64,000 nucleotides of DNA from Acidibrevibacterium fodinaquatile (lineage in GTDB: Bacteria; Pseudomonadota; Alphaproteobacteria; Acetobacterales; Acetobacteraceae): the NCBI RefSeq assembly GCF_003352165.1, contig NZ_CP029176.1, positions 3,417,501 through 3,481,500 on the forward strand, in the 5' to 3' direction. Both the position numbers and the translations under genes were made by a program. This document shows, in pieces, positions 27,124 through 36,516 of this stretch. The notes under the pieces are model-generated. The model had not been told where the DNA came from, did no database searches, and saw only the letters and a list, made by a program, of their open reading frames with translations. How positions within the stretch are numbered: the first letter of the stretch is position 1; each line of letters starts with the position of its first letter.

Positions 27124-28967
27124 TCTTTTTCCCCTTATTCCTCCTTCTAACTTTCCTCGCCCCCGCAAACGCGGCTGACTGGCCGCATTTCGAGATCATT
27201 CTCTATCAGGCCGAAACCGCCGCCCAAATCGCGGCGTTGCGTGAGATCGGCGTCTCGGCGGGAATGGTGCGGGCGCGCCGTGACGGCGGGGAAACCGTCG
27301 CCGATCCGCAAATCGCGACCTATCGCGCGCTTGGTCTTCGTTTTTATGTCGAAAATATCGCGACCGATTTTTACAGCCCCTATCATCGCTGGCAAGGAAG
27401 TGCGGCGGTAAACGCGGCGTTTCTTGCCGCGCAAGCGCAGCATCGCGCTGATCCCCGCGCTCTCGCGCCGTTTCAGCGCGTCCCGAGCCTCGTCGATGCG
27501 GCTGCGTGGCATGCCGTTGCCGCGCGCCTTGCGCACATCGTCGAGACGCTACGCGCCGATCGGCCGCTTTATTACGACCTCGCCGACGAGGCCGGGATCG
27601 GCGATCTCTCCGCCGCCTGGGATTTCGATTTTTCGCCGCTGGCGCTTGCGCGCTTTCGTGCCTCGCTGCGTAATCAGTATCGCGATCTCGCCGCCCTCAA
27701 CCGCACTTGGGGAACGCGCTATCGGGGCTGGGACGAAATCATGCCGGAAACCACCGACCAGGCGCTGGCCGGCGGGATGGCCAATCTCGCGCCGTGGATG
27801 GATTTCAAGGCGTGGATGGATGTTTCATTTGCCGAGGCGGTTCATGCCGGCACCGCGGCCGTCCACGCCGCTGACCCGAGCGCGCTCGCGGCGATCGAGG
27901 GCGCGCAGATCCCGGGTTGGGGGGGCTATGACTACACCCGTTTGGCCAATGCCGTGGATGTGATGGAAATCTATGATTTCGGCGCGAGCGTTGCCATCGC
28001 GCGTGCGATGAACCCGAAACTGATCACGTTGATGACCATCGCCGGCGCCGATCCGGCTTCCCGCGCGGCGCTCTGGCATGGCGTGCTCGCGGGCATGGGC
28101 GGGGTGATTTTATGGGACGAAAACCAGGCGCTCGCGACGTCGGATGGCCGGCTCGGCCCCTGGGGGCGGGCGGCGGCGGCGGATTTCGCGGCGCTGCGCG
28201 GCCCGCTCGGGGATCTCCTGGTCACCGCTCGGCGTCCTGTCGATCCGATCGCGATCCTCTATTCGCCGGCGAGTTTTCGGCTGCGTTGGCTCCTCGATCG
28301 CGCCGCCGACGGCGGTGACTGGGCAGCGCGCGGCGCCGATGCGGAATATCAAGACAACCCGCAAAGCCATGCCATCGCCGGCTTTCTCCATCTCCTCGGT
28401 GCGCGTGGCTGGCAGCCGGCTATTCTGTCACCGGCCGCGCTCGCTCGTGGCGATTGGCTGAAAGCGGGGATTCGCGTTCTTCTTCTGCCGGACTCGCTCG
28501 CTCTGTCGCAGGCGGAGATCTCGGCGATCAGCCGTTTCACCGCCGGCGGCGGGATAGTGATCGCAACCACCATCCCCGGGCGCTTCGACGAGCATGGCCG
28601 GCGCCGCGCCGCGCCGGCCTTTGATGGGGCGATGACCCGCTTCGACCCTGACGCAAAGGACGCCGGCCCACGCCTTGCGCACATCCTCGCCAAAGCCGGT
28701 CTGGCGCCGCCGCTCATGCTCGCAACCGCGACGGGGGCAGCGCCCGAGGATGTCACCATGACCCGGCTTGCGGCGGCTGACGGGCGGATGGTTATCGCCA
28801 TCCAGCGCGATTTTTCCGCCGCGCCGCGCACGCCATGGCCGCTCACCCTGACCTTGCCGCGCCCCTGCCGGGTCAGGGATGTCGGCACCGGGCAGGAACT
28901 CGGCTGGCGGCAAACGGTCGCGTTCACCCTCGACCCGGTGGTTCCAACGATTCTTGCGTGCTCGTAA
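27099..28967 (+). CDS. Exported GH42-like glycoside hydrolase (beta-galactosidase-like)
   Basis: About 622 aa from a TTG at 27099; no ATG or GTG gives a better start close to the mature region. The frame stays open to 26997, but only through the repeat. The predicted signal peptide is MVLFFKKELFFPLFLLLTFL followed by APANA, and its first eight residues are encoded by repeat module B. The catalytic domain resembles GH42: YYDLADEAGIGD holds a likely acid/base Glu (E164) and LNRTWGTRYRGWDE is a family pattern. A trimerisation-like domain (from PVDPIAILYSP) and a C-terminal beta domain follow. The nucleophile could not be assigned, so activity and sugar specificity are uncertain. Confidence 0.65.
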   Translation: MVLFFKKELFFPLFLLLTFLAPANAADWPHFEIILYQAETAAQIAALREIGVSAGMVRARRDGGETVADPQIATYRALGLRFYVENIATDFYSPYHRWQGSAAVNAAFLAAQAQHRADPRALAPFQRVPSLVDAAAWHAVAARLAHIVETLRADRPLYYDLADEAGIGDLSAAWDFDFSPLALARFRASLRNQYRDLAALNRTWGTRYRGWDEIMPETTDQALAGGMANLAPWMDFKAWMDVSFAEAVHAGTAAVHAADPSALAAIEGAQIPGWGGYDYTRLANAVDVMEIYDFGASVAIARAMNPKLITLMTIAGADPASRAALWHGVLAGMGGVILWDENQALATSDGRLGPWGRAAAADFAALRGPLGDLLVTARRPVDPIAILYSPASFRLRWLLDRAADGGDWAARGADAEYQDNPQSHAIAGFLHLLGARGWQPAILSPAALARGDWLKAGIRVLLLPDSLALSQAEISAISRFTAGGGIVIATTIPGRFDEHGRRRAAPAFDGAMTRFDPDAKDAGPRLAHILAKAGLAPPLMLATATGAAPEDVTMTRLAAADGRMVIAIQRDFSAAPRTPWPLTLTLPRPCRVRDVGTGQELGWRQTVAFTLDPVVPTILACS

Positions 28968-28980
28968 AACCGGGTTTGCG

Positions 28981-30390
28981 TCAGTGATTGAGCGCCTGGA
29001 CGATTTCCTCGGTCATTTTCTTCGCGTCGCCAAACAGCATCATGGTGTTGGGGCGAAAGAAGAGTTCGTTCTCGACGCCGGCATAGCCCGAGGCCATCGA
29101 GCGTTTGATGAAAAGCACCGTCTTCGCCTTGTCCACTTCGAGGATCGGCATGCCGTAGATCGGCGAGGAGGCGTCGGTCTTCGCCGCCGGGTTGGTGACG
29201 TCATTGGCGCCGATGATATAGGCGACGTCGGCGGTCGAGAACTCGTTGTTGATCTGTTCGAGTTCGAACACTTCGTCATAGGGCACGTTGGCTTCGGCGA
29301 GCAGCACGTTCATGTGCCCGGGCATGCGGCCGGCGACCGGGTGGATTGCGTATTTGACCTCGACGCCCTCGGCTTTCAGGAGATCGGCCATTTCGCGCAA
29401 GGCATGCTGCGCTTGCGCGACCGCCATGCCGTAGCCCGGCACGATGATCACCTTGGAGGCGTTCTTCAAGATGAAAGCGGCATCCTCGGCGGCGCCGCTT
29501 TTGACGGTGCGGTCGCCGATCCCGGCGCCGGCCGGGCCGGCGGCGCTGGAATCGGTTCCGAAGCCGCCGAGCAGCACGTTGATGATGCTGCGGTTCATGC
29601 CCTTGCACATGATGTAGGAAAGAATGGCGCCGGAGGAGCCGACGAGGGCGCCGGTGATGATCAGCGCGAGGTTCTGGATGGTAAAGCCAATCCCCGACGC
29701 CGCCCAGCCGGAATAGGAGTTCAGCATCGAGACGATCACCGGCATGTCGGCGCCGCCGATCGGAATGATGAGCAGAAACCCGAGCAGGAAGGCGAGCAGC
29801 GCGATCAGCCAAAACAGCGTCGCCACGCCGCCGGTCGCAACAAAGGCGATGACGAGAAGGACGATGGCGATGCCGATCGCGAGATTGATCTGATGCTGAA
29901 AGGGGAAAGTGATCGGCGCGCCACGCATCAGGGCCTGCAATTTCGCAAACGCGATCACCGAGCCGGAAAAGGTGATGGCGCCGATCGCAAGGCCGATCGA
30001 CATCTCGATCAGGCTTTCGAGATGAATGGCGCCGGGTTCGCCGATGCCAAATGCTTGTGGCGCGGCCAGCGCCGAGGCGGCGACGAACACCGCGGCGAGC
30101 CCGACCAGCGAGTGAAACGCGGCGACGAGCTGCGGCAGCGCCGTCATTTTGATGCGAAGCGCGACGGCGACCCCAATCCCGCCGCCGATCGCAAGCCCGA
30201 GCACGATGAGCCCATAGCCGGCAAGCGACATCGCGCCATGCGCGAGGGTTGCGAGGATGGCGATGACCATCCCCACCATGCCAAAAAGATTGCCGCGCCG
30301 CGAGCTATCGGGATGCGAGAGGCCGCGCAGCGCCAGGATGAAGAGAACGGCAGCGAGAAGATAGGCCGCCGAAGTCACGCTTTCGGGCAT
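28981..30390 (-). CDS. pntB: Proton-translocating NAD(P) transhydrogenase, subunit beta
   Basis: Carries the membrane domain and the NADP(H)-binding domain III; 469 aa, standard length. About eight or nine hydrophobic segments cover the first 260 residues. The NADP site shows VIIVPGYGMAVAQAQHALRE and later YAIHPVAGRMPGHMNVLLAE and IGANDVTNPAA, all invariant features. It is the last gene of pntAA-pntAB-pntB and starts 8 bp after the pntAB stop. The complex couples proton flow to NADPH formation. Confidence 0.96.
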   Translation of the reverse strand: MPESVTSAAYLLAAVLFILALRGLSHPDSSRRGNLFGMVGMVIAILATLAHGAMSLAGYGLIVLGLAIGGGIGVAVALRIKMTALPQLVAAFHSLVGLAAVFVAASALAAPQAFGIGEPGAIHLESLIEMSIGLAIGAITFSGSVIAFAKLQALMRGAPITFPFQHQINLAIGIAIVLLVIAFVATGGVATLFWLIALLAFLLGFLLIIPIGGADMPVIVSMLNSYSGWAASGIGFTIQNLALIITGALVGSSGAILSYIMCKGMNRSIINVLLGGFGTDSSAAGPAGAGIGDRTVKSGAAEDAAFILKNASKVIIVPGYGMAVAQAQHALREMADLLKAEGVEVKYAIHPVAGRMPGHMNVLLAEANVPYDEVFELEQINNEFSTADVAYIIGANDVTNPAAKTDASSPIYGMPILEVDKAKTVLFIKRSMASGYAGVENELFFRPNTMMLFGDAKKMTEEIVQALNH

Positions 30391-30397
30391 GGCGTCC

Positions 30398-30793
30398 TCA
30401 CTTCGTCTTCTTGCGGAACATTTGCAGCATGCGTTGGGTGACGACGAAGCCGCCGAAGATGTTCACAGACGCCAGCAGCACCGCAACGAACCCGAATCCG
30501 ACGCCGATCCCGGTCGCGGCAAGCCCGGTCGCCAGCATGGCGCCGACGATGATCACCGAGGAGATCGCATTGGTCACCGCCATCAGCGGCGAGTGCAGCG
30601 CCGGTGTGACATTCCACACCACGTAATAACCGACGAAACAGGCGAGCACGAACACCGTCAGAAGATAGACGAACGGCGCGCCGGCATGGATGGCGGGCGC
30701 CATGGTTTCGGCCATCTGGCGGGCATGTTCGGCAAGCGCGCTCGCACGATCCGCGAGCCCGGCGGCCTCTTCGGCCAATTCATGGGGATTCAT
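30398..30793 (-). CDS. pntAB: Transhydrogenase alpha subunit part 2 (membrane part)
   Basis: 131-aa membrane subunit with three hydrophobic segments after a hydrophilic, Ala/Glu-rich N-terminal 35 residues. [20 protein letters not shown] is the conserved proton-channel helix region of domain II. Presence of a separate pntAB gene shows that the alpha subunit is split in two, as in Rhodospirillum rubrum, unlike E. coli. Confidence 0.95.
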   Translation of the reverse strand: MNPHELAEEAAGLADRASALAEHARQMAETMAPAIHAGAPFVYLLTVFVLACFVGYYVVWNVTPALHSPLMAVTNAISSVIIVGAMLATGLAATGIGVGFGFVAVLLASVNIFGGFVVTQRMLQMFRKKTK

Positions 30794-30814
30794 CGGCGAT
30801 CTTCCTCGACCTTC

Positions 30815-31954
30815 TTACGCGGCTTTCGGGGGCTGGAACTGGCTATGCACCACCGCCCCGCCCCGGGTCAGCAGCACGCCTTTGATGATATCGTCGCTTT
30901 CGGGGAGCTTGGGCGCCTTCGCCTCCTTATCCCAGAACATGGAGAGAAAGGTGAGCAGGTTGCGCGCATAGAGATTGCTCGCGGCCACGGCGATCCGCCC
31001 CGGCCAGTTGCGCCAGCCGAGAATGGTGACGCCGTTTTCGGTGACATGGCTTTCTCCCGCCACCGTTTGCGCGCAATTGCCGCCGGACTCGGCGGCGAGA
31101 TCGACGATCACGCTCCCCGGCCGCATCGCCGCGACCATCGGCGCGGTCACGATCACCGGCGCCTTGCGCCCCATGACGAGGGCGGTGCAGATCACGATAT
31201 CGTTCTTGGCGACGGTCGCGGCCATCAATTCCGCCTGCTTCTGGCGAAAGGCCTCGCTCATCTCGCGGGCATAGGCGCCGGTCTGGGCGGCGGTCTCCTC
31301 GTCCTCGACGCCGACGAAGGCAGCGCCGAGCGATTTGATCTCTTCCTTGGCGGCGGGGCGGACATCGGTCGCCGAGACGATGGCGCCGAGCCGCCGCGCC
31401 GTCGCGATCGCCTGCAACCCGGCGACCCCGGCGCCGATGACGAAGACGCGTGCCGGCGGCACCGTGCCGGCGGCGGTCATCATCATCGGAAATCCGCGCT
31501 GAAACGTCACCGCGGCCTCGGTGACGGCGCGGTAGCCGGCGAGATTGGCCTGGCTCGACAGCACGTCCATCGCTTGGGCGCGGGTGATGCGGGGCAGCAA
31601 TTCCATCGCCACGGCGTCGATCCCGGCTTCCGCCAGCGCCGGCACCAGGGACGTGTCGGCAAAGGCATTGGCGATCGCGACGAGGAGGGTGCCACGCCTC
31701 ATCTGCGCCCGGATATCGGCCTCCGGCATCTGCACCGCGAAGACGATGTCAGCCTCGGCAAGCGTCGCCGCGGCATCGGCGCCGATCTCGGCGCCGGCGG
31801 CACGGAATTCGTCATCGGCGATCGCGGCGCCATGCCCGGCGCCGGTCTCGACCACCACGGCGAGGCCGAGCGCGATCAATTTTTTCACCGTCTCCGGCGT
31901 TGCCGCCACGCGAGTTTCGAAGGCGTGACGTTCCCTCAGCACCGCAAGGCGCAT
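30815..31954 (-). CDS. pntAA: Transhydrogenase alpha subunit part 1 (soluble NAD(H)-binding)
   Basis: Soluble NAD-binding domain I, 379 aa. The start at 31954 is preceded by GGAGGATCGG and matches the family N-terminus MRLAVLRERHAFETRVA. The dinucleotide fold reads VFVIGAGVAGLQAIATARRLGA, followed by the mobile-loop region (MSEAFRQKQAELM). GGNCAQTVAGE and GVTILGWRNWPGRIA are further hallmarks. It opens the three-gene operon. Confidence 0.96.
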   Translation of the reverse strand: MRLAVLRERHAFETRVAATPETVKKLIALGLAVVVETGAGHGAAIADDEFRAAGAEIGADAAATLAEADIVFAVQMPEADIRAQMRRGTLLVAIANAFADTSLVPALAEAGIDAVAMELLPRITRAQAMDVLSSQANLAGYRAVTEAAVTFQRGFPMMMTAAGTVPPARVFVIGAGVAGLQAIATARRLGAIVSATDVRPAAKEEIKSLGAAFVGVEDEETAAQTGAYAREMSEAFRQKQAELMAATVAKNDIVICTALVMGRKAPVIVTAPMVAAMRPGSVIVDLAAESGGNCAQTVAGESHVTENGVTILGWRNWPGRIAVAASNLYARNLLTFLSMFWDKEAKAPKLPESDDIIKGVLLTRGGAVVHSQFQPPKAA

Positions 31955-32020
31955 CCGACCGATCCTCCACGATGAAACGCTCGCAACCGCCATACGCGGC
32001 CCGCGCGACTCTGACAAGGG

Positions 32021-32806
32021 TCAATCCGGGGCCCAGCCGGTCAAGAAAGCGAGCCGCAACGTCGCCCTGACGCGCCCATCATGGCGCGGCAAAGTGGCGA
32101 GGGCGGCGGGAAACAGGGCGCGCGGCGGGATGCGCCGGCTGCGCGCTGCCAGCGCATTGCCCTCGCCGGCGGCGCGGAGATCGCGGAGCAGCGCCAGCGG
32201 CTCGGCATAGAGCAGGGGGATCTCCTCGCTATCGGCGACCGGGAGATCGAATCCGGCGCGCTGGAGAAGCCCGGCGCAGTCGCGAAGATCGGGGAAGGGC
32301 GAGACCCGTGCGGCAGCCCCCGCGCTGATCGCCGCCTCGGTTTCGAGAAGGGCTGCGCGCAACTCGCCGAGCGTGCCGAGCAGCGGCAGGCTGGCGAGGA
32401 AAAGCCCGCCCGGCGCCAGAGCGTGGCGGATCTGGATCAAGGCGCCGGGGAGATCATTGACCTCGTGCAGCGAGAGCGAGGCGATCACGAGGTCGAAGCT
32501 CGCCGGCGCGAAGGGCAGAAACTCCTCATCGAGGGCGACGGCTGGCGCCCCGGAAAGCGCTGCCATGCGGGGCGAAAGGTCGCCAGAAACCACCGCGATC
32601 CCGCGCGCGCGCAACAAGGGCGCAACCACGCCGCGCCCGCCGAGATCGAGCGCGCGCGAAAACCGTCGCGTCGTATCATCGAGCCGGTCGATCAGCCGCG
32701 CCGCGAACTCGCCCAACAGATCGGCGACCAGCCCGACCCGCGCCGCCGCGCGCTCGCGCTTGCAGCGCACGGCGCGGCGGTCGAAAATTTCGCGAACGGC
32801 GCTCAT
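32021..32806 (-). CDS. SAM-dependent methyltransferase, BioC/NDUFAF5-like
   Basis: About 261 aa. Class I methyltransferase fold with a motif I variant ALDLGGRGVVAPLL, FDLVIASLSLHEVNDLPGAL (motif II region) and LAPGGLFLASLPLLGTL (motif III). The N-terminus EIFDRRAVRCKRERAAAR matches the alphaproteobacterial group related to mitochondrial NDUFAF5 and BioC. Start 32806 is chosen over the ATG ten codons upstream because the similarity begins there; no strong ribosome site is visible for either. The real substrate is unknown. Confidence 0.75.
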   Translation of the reverse strand: MSAVREIFDRRAVRCKRERAAARVGLVADLLGEFAARLIDRLDDTTRRFSRALDLGGRGVVAPLLRARGIAVVSGDLSPRMAALSGAPAVALDEEFLPFAPASFDLVIASLSLHEVNDLPGALIQIRHALAPGGLFLASLPLLGTLGELRAALLETEAAISAGAAARVSPFPDLRDCAGLLQRAGFDLPVADSEEIPLLYAEPLALLRDLRAAGEGNALAARSRRIPPRALFPAALATLPRHDGRVRATLRLAFLTGWAPD

Positions 32807-33181
32807 CGGCGAAAAAGCACGTTCAGGGCGCCGCACCGGGCCGGCCGTGACATCTCATCGCGTCGCCACGTGTCACCCGGATAGCAGCGACGACAGCGCG
32901 GATCGGATTCCCTCTGCATCCCGCCATCGTGACCCAACCCGCTGCCGCCGGCCAGACCCGGTTGGCGTAAGCCCGCGCCGCGCCGGATTTGCCAGCGGCG
33001 TTCCGGCGCCGGTCTTACCGCCCGCCATCGCCGCTGCGCCCGCATGCCGGTCGCGGCGCGGCCTGGCATTCGCCGACGCGGGACGGATGATGCCTCGCGC
33101 GCGGTAAATTTTTGTTGATTTCGATTAAATAATCCTTTAATTGAATCGCATTTGTAATTTTTGGCCAGGGAAACTGAAGCC
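32807..33181. other. 375-bp divergent intergenic region
   Basis: No gene could be supported. The last 75 bp (about 33105-33165) form an AT-rich island just before the ribosome site (CAGGGAAA) of the PEP-CTERM gene, with TTGATT (16-bp spacer) TTAATT as weak promoter-like boxes. The rest is GC-rich and shows no repeat or hairpin that I would defend. Confidence 0.5.
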
Positions 33182-33871
33182 ATGGCGCGGTTCCGGTTTT
33201 TTCTGCTCGGCATCAGCCTCATTCCGGGGAGTTTGTTGGCGGCCACACCCGCCGCAGCGGCGTTGCTGCATGATTACAGCTTCGACAATGCCAGCACGGA
33301 CAGTGTCGGCGGCATGAACGCGACCCTCGAAGGCGGCGCGACCGTCAGCAGCGGCGGCCTCGTTCTGAACGGCTCGTCGGCCTATGCCCAGATTTCCGGG
33401 TTCGCCATCCCGCGTTCAGATTTCAGCATCACGTTCGACGCCACCATCGCCGCCTATAGCAACGGCATTGTCGAGATGGTCTCGCAAGGTTACTCCGGTG
33501 GCCCGGGTTTCTATATCGGTCTTGCCGGCGGCGAATTCCGGCTCGGCGACAGTCTCGCCGGGATCCCGGTCGCAACGCCGAGCCTCAATGTCTCGCACGC
33601 CTACGAACTGATCAGCGACGCCTCCGGCACCCAATTCTTCATCGATGGCACCGAGGTCTATTCCTCCTCGATCGCGGTGACTGCGCCGCAGACCGGCACC
33701 GAGACGCGGGTCGGCACCCAATTCGGCACCTATTCCGAATATTTCGACGGCACGATCTCCAACCTTGCGATCTATTCCGGCCAGCCGACGGTGCCGGAGC
33801 CGGCCTCCGCGAGCCTGCTCGGCGCCGGCCTCGCGGGTCTGGCGCTGCTCCGCCGCCGCAAGGCCGTGTAA
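33182..33871 (+). CDS. Exported LamG/concanavalin-like protein with PEP-CTERM sorting signal
   Basis: 229 aa. An N-terminal signal peptide (ARFRFFLLGISLIPGSLLAA...) leads into a beta-rich domain with the LamG-like pattern YSFDNASTDSVGGMNATLEG, FSITFDATIAAYS and YFDGTISNLAIYSG. The C-terminus is a complete PEP-CTERM tripartite tail: VPEPAS, a hydrophobic helix (SLLGAGLAGLALL) and RRRKAV. Such tails are recognised by exosortase (EpsH) systems, which attach or release proteins tied to exopolysaccharide. No exosortase gene is in the window. The ligand of the LamG-like domain is unknown. Confidence 0.85.
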   Translation: MARFRFFLLGISLIPGSLLAATPAAAALLHDYSFDNASTDSVGGMNATLEGGATVSSGGLVLNGSSAYAQISGFAIPRSDFSITFDATIAAYSNGIVEMVSQGYSGGPGFYIGLAGGEFRLGDSLAGIPVATPSLNVSHAYELISDASGTQFFIDGTEVYSSSIAVTAPQTGTETRVGTQFGTYSEYFDGTISNLAIYSGQPTVPEPASASLLGAGLAGLALLRRRKAV

Positions 33872-33880
33872 GACGAGGGT

Positions 33881-35203
33881 TCAGCCCGTTTGCTGCCCGC
33901 GCCGGTCGATGACGCGGCGCGCCTTGCCGAGCGAGCGTTCGATACTGCCCGGGGCGACGATAGCGACGCTCGCGGTGACGCCGATGGTGTCCTTGATGTG
34001 GTGGGCGAGGTTCACGTCCTCGCCGGCGAGCGCCGGCGTGCCCCAGGCGTCGGGCTCCGCCTCGATCCGCACCGCCATCGCGTCCATTCTTCCCTCCCGG
34101 GTCAACTCGATCTGATAATGCCCGGTGAGAAAAGCCGAGCGCAGCAGGATCTCCTCGATCTGGCTCGGAAAGACGTTGACGCCGCGGAGGATGATCATGT
34201 CATCCGAGCGGCCCTGGATGCGTTCCATTCGCCGAAAACTCCGCGCCGTGCCGGGAAGAAGCCGTGTCAAATCGCGCGTCCGGTAGCGGATCACCGGCAT
34301 CGCTTCCTTGGTGAGGGAGGTGAGAACGAGTTCACCGCGTTCGCCATCGGGAAGGACCGCGCCGCTCTCGGGGTCGATGATCTCGGGGTAGAAATGGTCT
34401 TCCCAGAGATGAAGCCCGTCCTTGGTTTCGACGCATTCGGAAGCCACCCCCGGCCCCATCACCTCGGAAAGCCCGTAAATATCGACGGCATGAATGTCGA
34501 ACGCCGCCTCGATCTCGGCGCGCATTGCCTCCGACCAGGGCTCGGCGCCGAGGATCGCGACCTTGAGCGAGGTCGCGCGCGGATCCCGCCCTTGGCGGCG
34601 GAATTCATCGAGGATCGCGAGCAGATAGCTCGGTGTCACGGTGATGATGTCAGGGGCGAAATCGGCGATGAGCTGCACCTGCCGCTCGGTCATCCCGCCT
34701 GAGACCGGCACCACGACGCAGCCGAGATGCTCGGCCCCGGCATGAAGGCCGAGCCCGCCGGTAAAAAGACCATAGCCATAGGCGTTGTGCAGCATCATCC
34801 CCGCCCGTCCGCCGGCGGCAACGATCGAGCGGGCGACCAGCGCCGCCCAGACATCGAGATCGCCCCGGGTATAGCCGACCACGGTCGGCTTGCCGGTGGT
34901 GCCGGACGAGGCATGGATACGCGCCAGGGCCGCGCGCGGCACCGCGAACAGGCCGAACGGGTAGGTTGCGCGAAGATCGGCTTTGGTCGTCATCGGGAAG
35001 TGCGCGAGATCCTCCAGCGTCCGGCAATCCTCGGGATGGACACCGGCGGCCTCGAACGCGGCGCGGTAATGCGGCACGTTGGCATAGGCCTCGGCGAGCG
35101 TCTTTTTGAGGCGCGCGAGCTGGAGTGCTGCGATTTCATCGCGTGAGGCGATCTCGATCGGCGCCAGATCGGCGCGGTCGGGGGCGAGATCAGGGCGTGG
35201 CAT
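33881..35203 (-). CDS. paaK: Phenylacetate-CoA ligase
   Basis: Activates phenylacetate to phenylacetyl-CoA with ATP, the first step of the aerobic pathway; 440 aa. The adenylate motif is IHASSGTTGKPTVVGYT; later motifs YGLSEVMGPGVASEC and YRTRDLTRLLPG are typical for PaaK. The last part carries the conserved Lys region (SLGKARRVIDRR). The start at 35203 lies 14 bp inside the paaI end, giving operon paaG-paaI-paaK. The stop lies 10 bp from the convergent PEP-CTERM gene. Confidence 0.94.
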   Translation of the reverse strand: MPRPDLAPDRADLAPIEIASRDEIAALQLARLKKTLAEAYANVPHYRAAFEAAGVHPEDCRTLEDLAHFPMTTKADLRATYPFGLFAVPRAALARIHASSGTTGKPTVVGYTRGDLDVWAALVARSIVAAGGRAGMMLHNAYGYGLFTGGLGLHAGAEHLGCVVVPVSGGMTERQVQLIADFAPDIITVTPSYLLAILDEFRRQGRDPRATSLKVAILGAEPWSEAMRAEIEAAFDIHAVDIYGLSEVMGPGVASECVETKDGLHLWEDHFYPEIIDPESGAVLPDGERGELVLTSLTKEAMPVIRYRTRDLTRLLPGTARSFRRMERIQGRSDDMIILRGVNVFPSQIEEILLRSAFLTGHYQIELTREGRMDAMAVRIEAEPDAWGTPALAGEDVNLAHHIKDTIGVTASVAIVAPGSIERSLGKARRVIDRRGQQTG

Positions 35204-35642
35204 CGGTGGCCTCCTCGGGAAAAAACCGCTCGCCGATGCGCCGCGACTGGCCGCGAAACTCGGCGATGACGGTGCCGTCGGACGTGCGGACGGTGATGTC
35301 GTAAATGCCGCTGCGCCCGGCGTCACTCCGTTTCACCGCCTCCGCCTCCAGGCGCTCGCCGCGCCGCGCCGGGCGGAGGAAGGTGATCGCGCAGTGCTGG
35401 GCGAGCGCCTTTTCGTTTTCGCTGTTGCAGGCGAAGGCGAAGGCGGAATCGGCGAGGAGGAAGATGAACCCGCCATGGCAGGTGCCATGCCCGTTCACCA
35501 TCTCAGCGCGGATCGTCATGGCAAGGCGCGCCTCTCCGGGGGCGACGGCCAGGATCTCCATGCCGAGCGCGCGGCTCGCTTGGTCGTCCCGCCACATCGC
35601 CTCGGCGCAGGCGCGCGCGAGCGCATCCGCCCGCGTCATCAC
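35190..35642 (-). CDS. paaI: Phenylacetyl-CoA pathway hotdog thioesterase PaaI
   Basis: 150-aa thioesterase that in its family releases CoA from stalled ring-hydroxylated intermediates. The catalytic segment GHGTCHGGFIFLLADSAFAF has the HGG...D pattern (catalytic Asp in LLADSAF). It overlaps both neighbours: 4 bp with paaG, 14 bp with paaK. Confidence 0.92.
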   Translation of the reverse strand: MMTRADALARACAEAMWRDDQASRALGMEILAVAPGEARLAMTIRAEMVNGHGTCHGGFIFLLADSAFAFACNSENEKALAQHCAITFLRPARRGERLEAEAVKRSDAGRSGIYDITVRTSDGTVIAEFRGQSRRIGERFFPEEATDATP

Positions 35643-36424
35643 GCCCCGCCCGTAAAGCGCGGCGGCCGCTTCTCGAGGAACGCGCGCGCGCCCTCGGCAT
35701 AATCGCCACTGCGCCCGGCCTCGCGCTGAAGATCGCGCTCCAAGGCGAGCTGGGTCTCGAGATCATTCCCCGCCGATGCCAGCAGCGCCCGCTTGATGAG
35801 GCCGAGGGTCGCGGTCGGCTGCTCGGCGAGATAGGCCGCCATCGCCTCGGCTTCGGCCATCAGCGCCTCGTCTTCGACCACGCGCCAGATCATCCCCCAG
35901 GCGGCGGCCTGCTCGGCGCTGATCTTCTCGGCGAGCAACGCAAGCGCCCGCGCCCGCGCATCGCCCACCAGACGCGGCAACGCCCAGGTGCCGCCGGCAT
36001 CGGGGATGAGGCCGATGCGCGCGAACGCCTGCACGAAGGAGGCCGAGCGCGCGGCGAGCACGATATCGCAGGCGAGCGCGAGATTGGCGCCGGCGCCGGC
36101 GGCGATGCCGTTGACCGCGCACACCACCGGCAACGGGTGGGCTCGGATCAGGCGGATCAGCGGGTTGTAAAGCTCTTCCACCAAGGCGCCGAGATCGGCG
36201 GTCGCGGTATCGAGGGTATTGACCGCCGCGAGATCCTGCCCCGCGCAAAACCCGCGCCCGGCGCCGGTGAGCAGCACCGCCCGGCAAGCGCGGTCATTGG
36301 CCGCGCCCTCGAATGCGGCACGCAGCGCGCGCAGCATCGGGGCGGTGGTGGCATTGAGTTTGTCCGGCCGGTTGAGCGTAATGACACGATAGCCGGTACG
36401 TTCGGCGACGCTGATGTCCGTCAT
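35639..36424 (-). CDS. paaG: 1,2-epoxyphenylacetyl-CoA isomerase PaaG-type enoyl-CoA hydratase
   Basis: Crotonase-fold enzyme, 261 aa, that turns the epoxide made by PaaABCDE into the oxepin-CoA. Oxyanion-hole segments are GRGFCAGQDLA and NGIAAGAGANLALACDIV. IGLIPDAGGTWALPRLVG has the Asp typical of PaaG rather than the Glu pair of true hydratases. Placement upstream of paaI and paaK supports PaaG over other crotonases. Confidence 0.9.
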   Translation of the reverse strand: MTDISVAERTGYRVITLNRPDKLNATTAPMLRALRAAFEGAANDRACRAVLLTGAGRGFCAGQDLAAVNTLDTATADLGALVEELYNPLIRLIRAHPLPVVCAVNGIAAGAGANLALACDIVLAARSASFVQAFARIGLIPDAGGTWALPRLVGDARARALALLAEKISAEQAAAWGMIWRVVEDEALMAEAEAMAAYLAEQPTATLGLIKRALLASAGNDLETQLALERDLQREAGRSGDYAEGARAFLEKRPPRFTGGA

Positions 36425-36516
36425 GCCCGTTCCCTCTTTTCCTTTGACGGATGAGGGTATCAGACTCCGACCGCGACGCGAAGGCCAGCTTGGGCGACGC
36501 CGCCCGGCCGCAGCGG

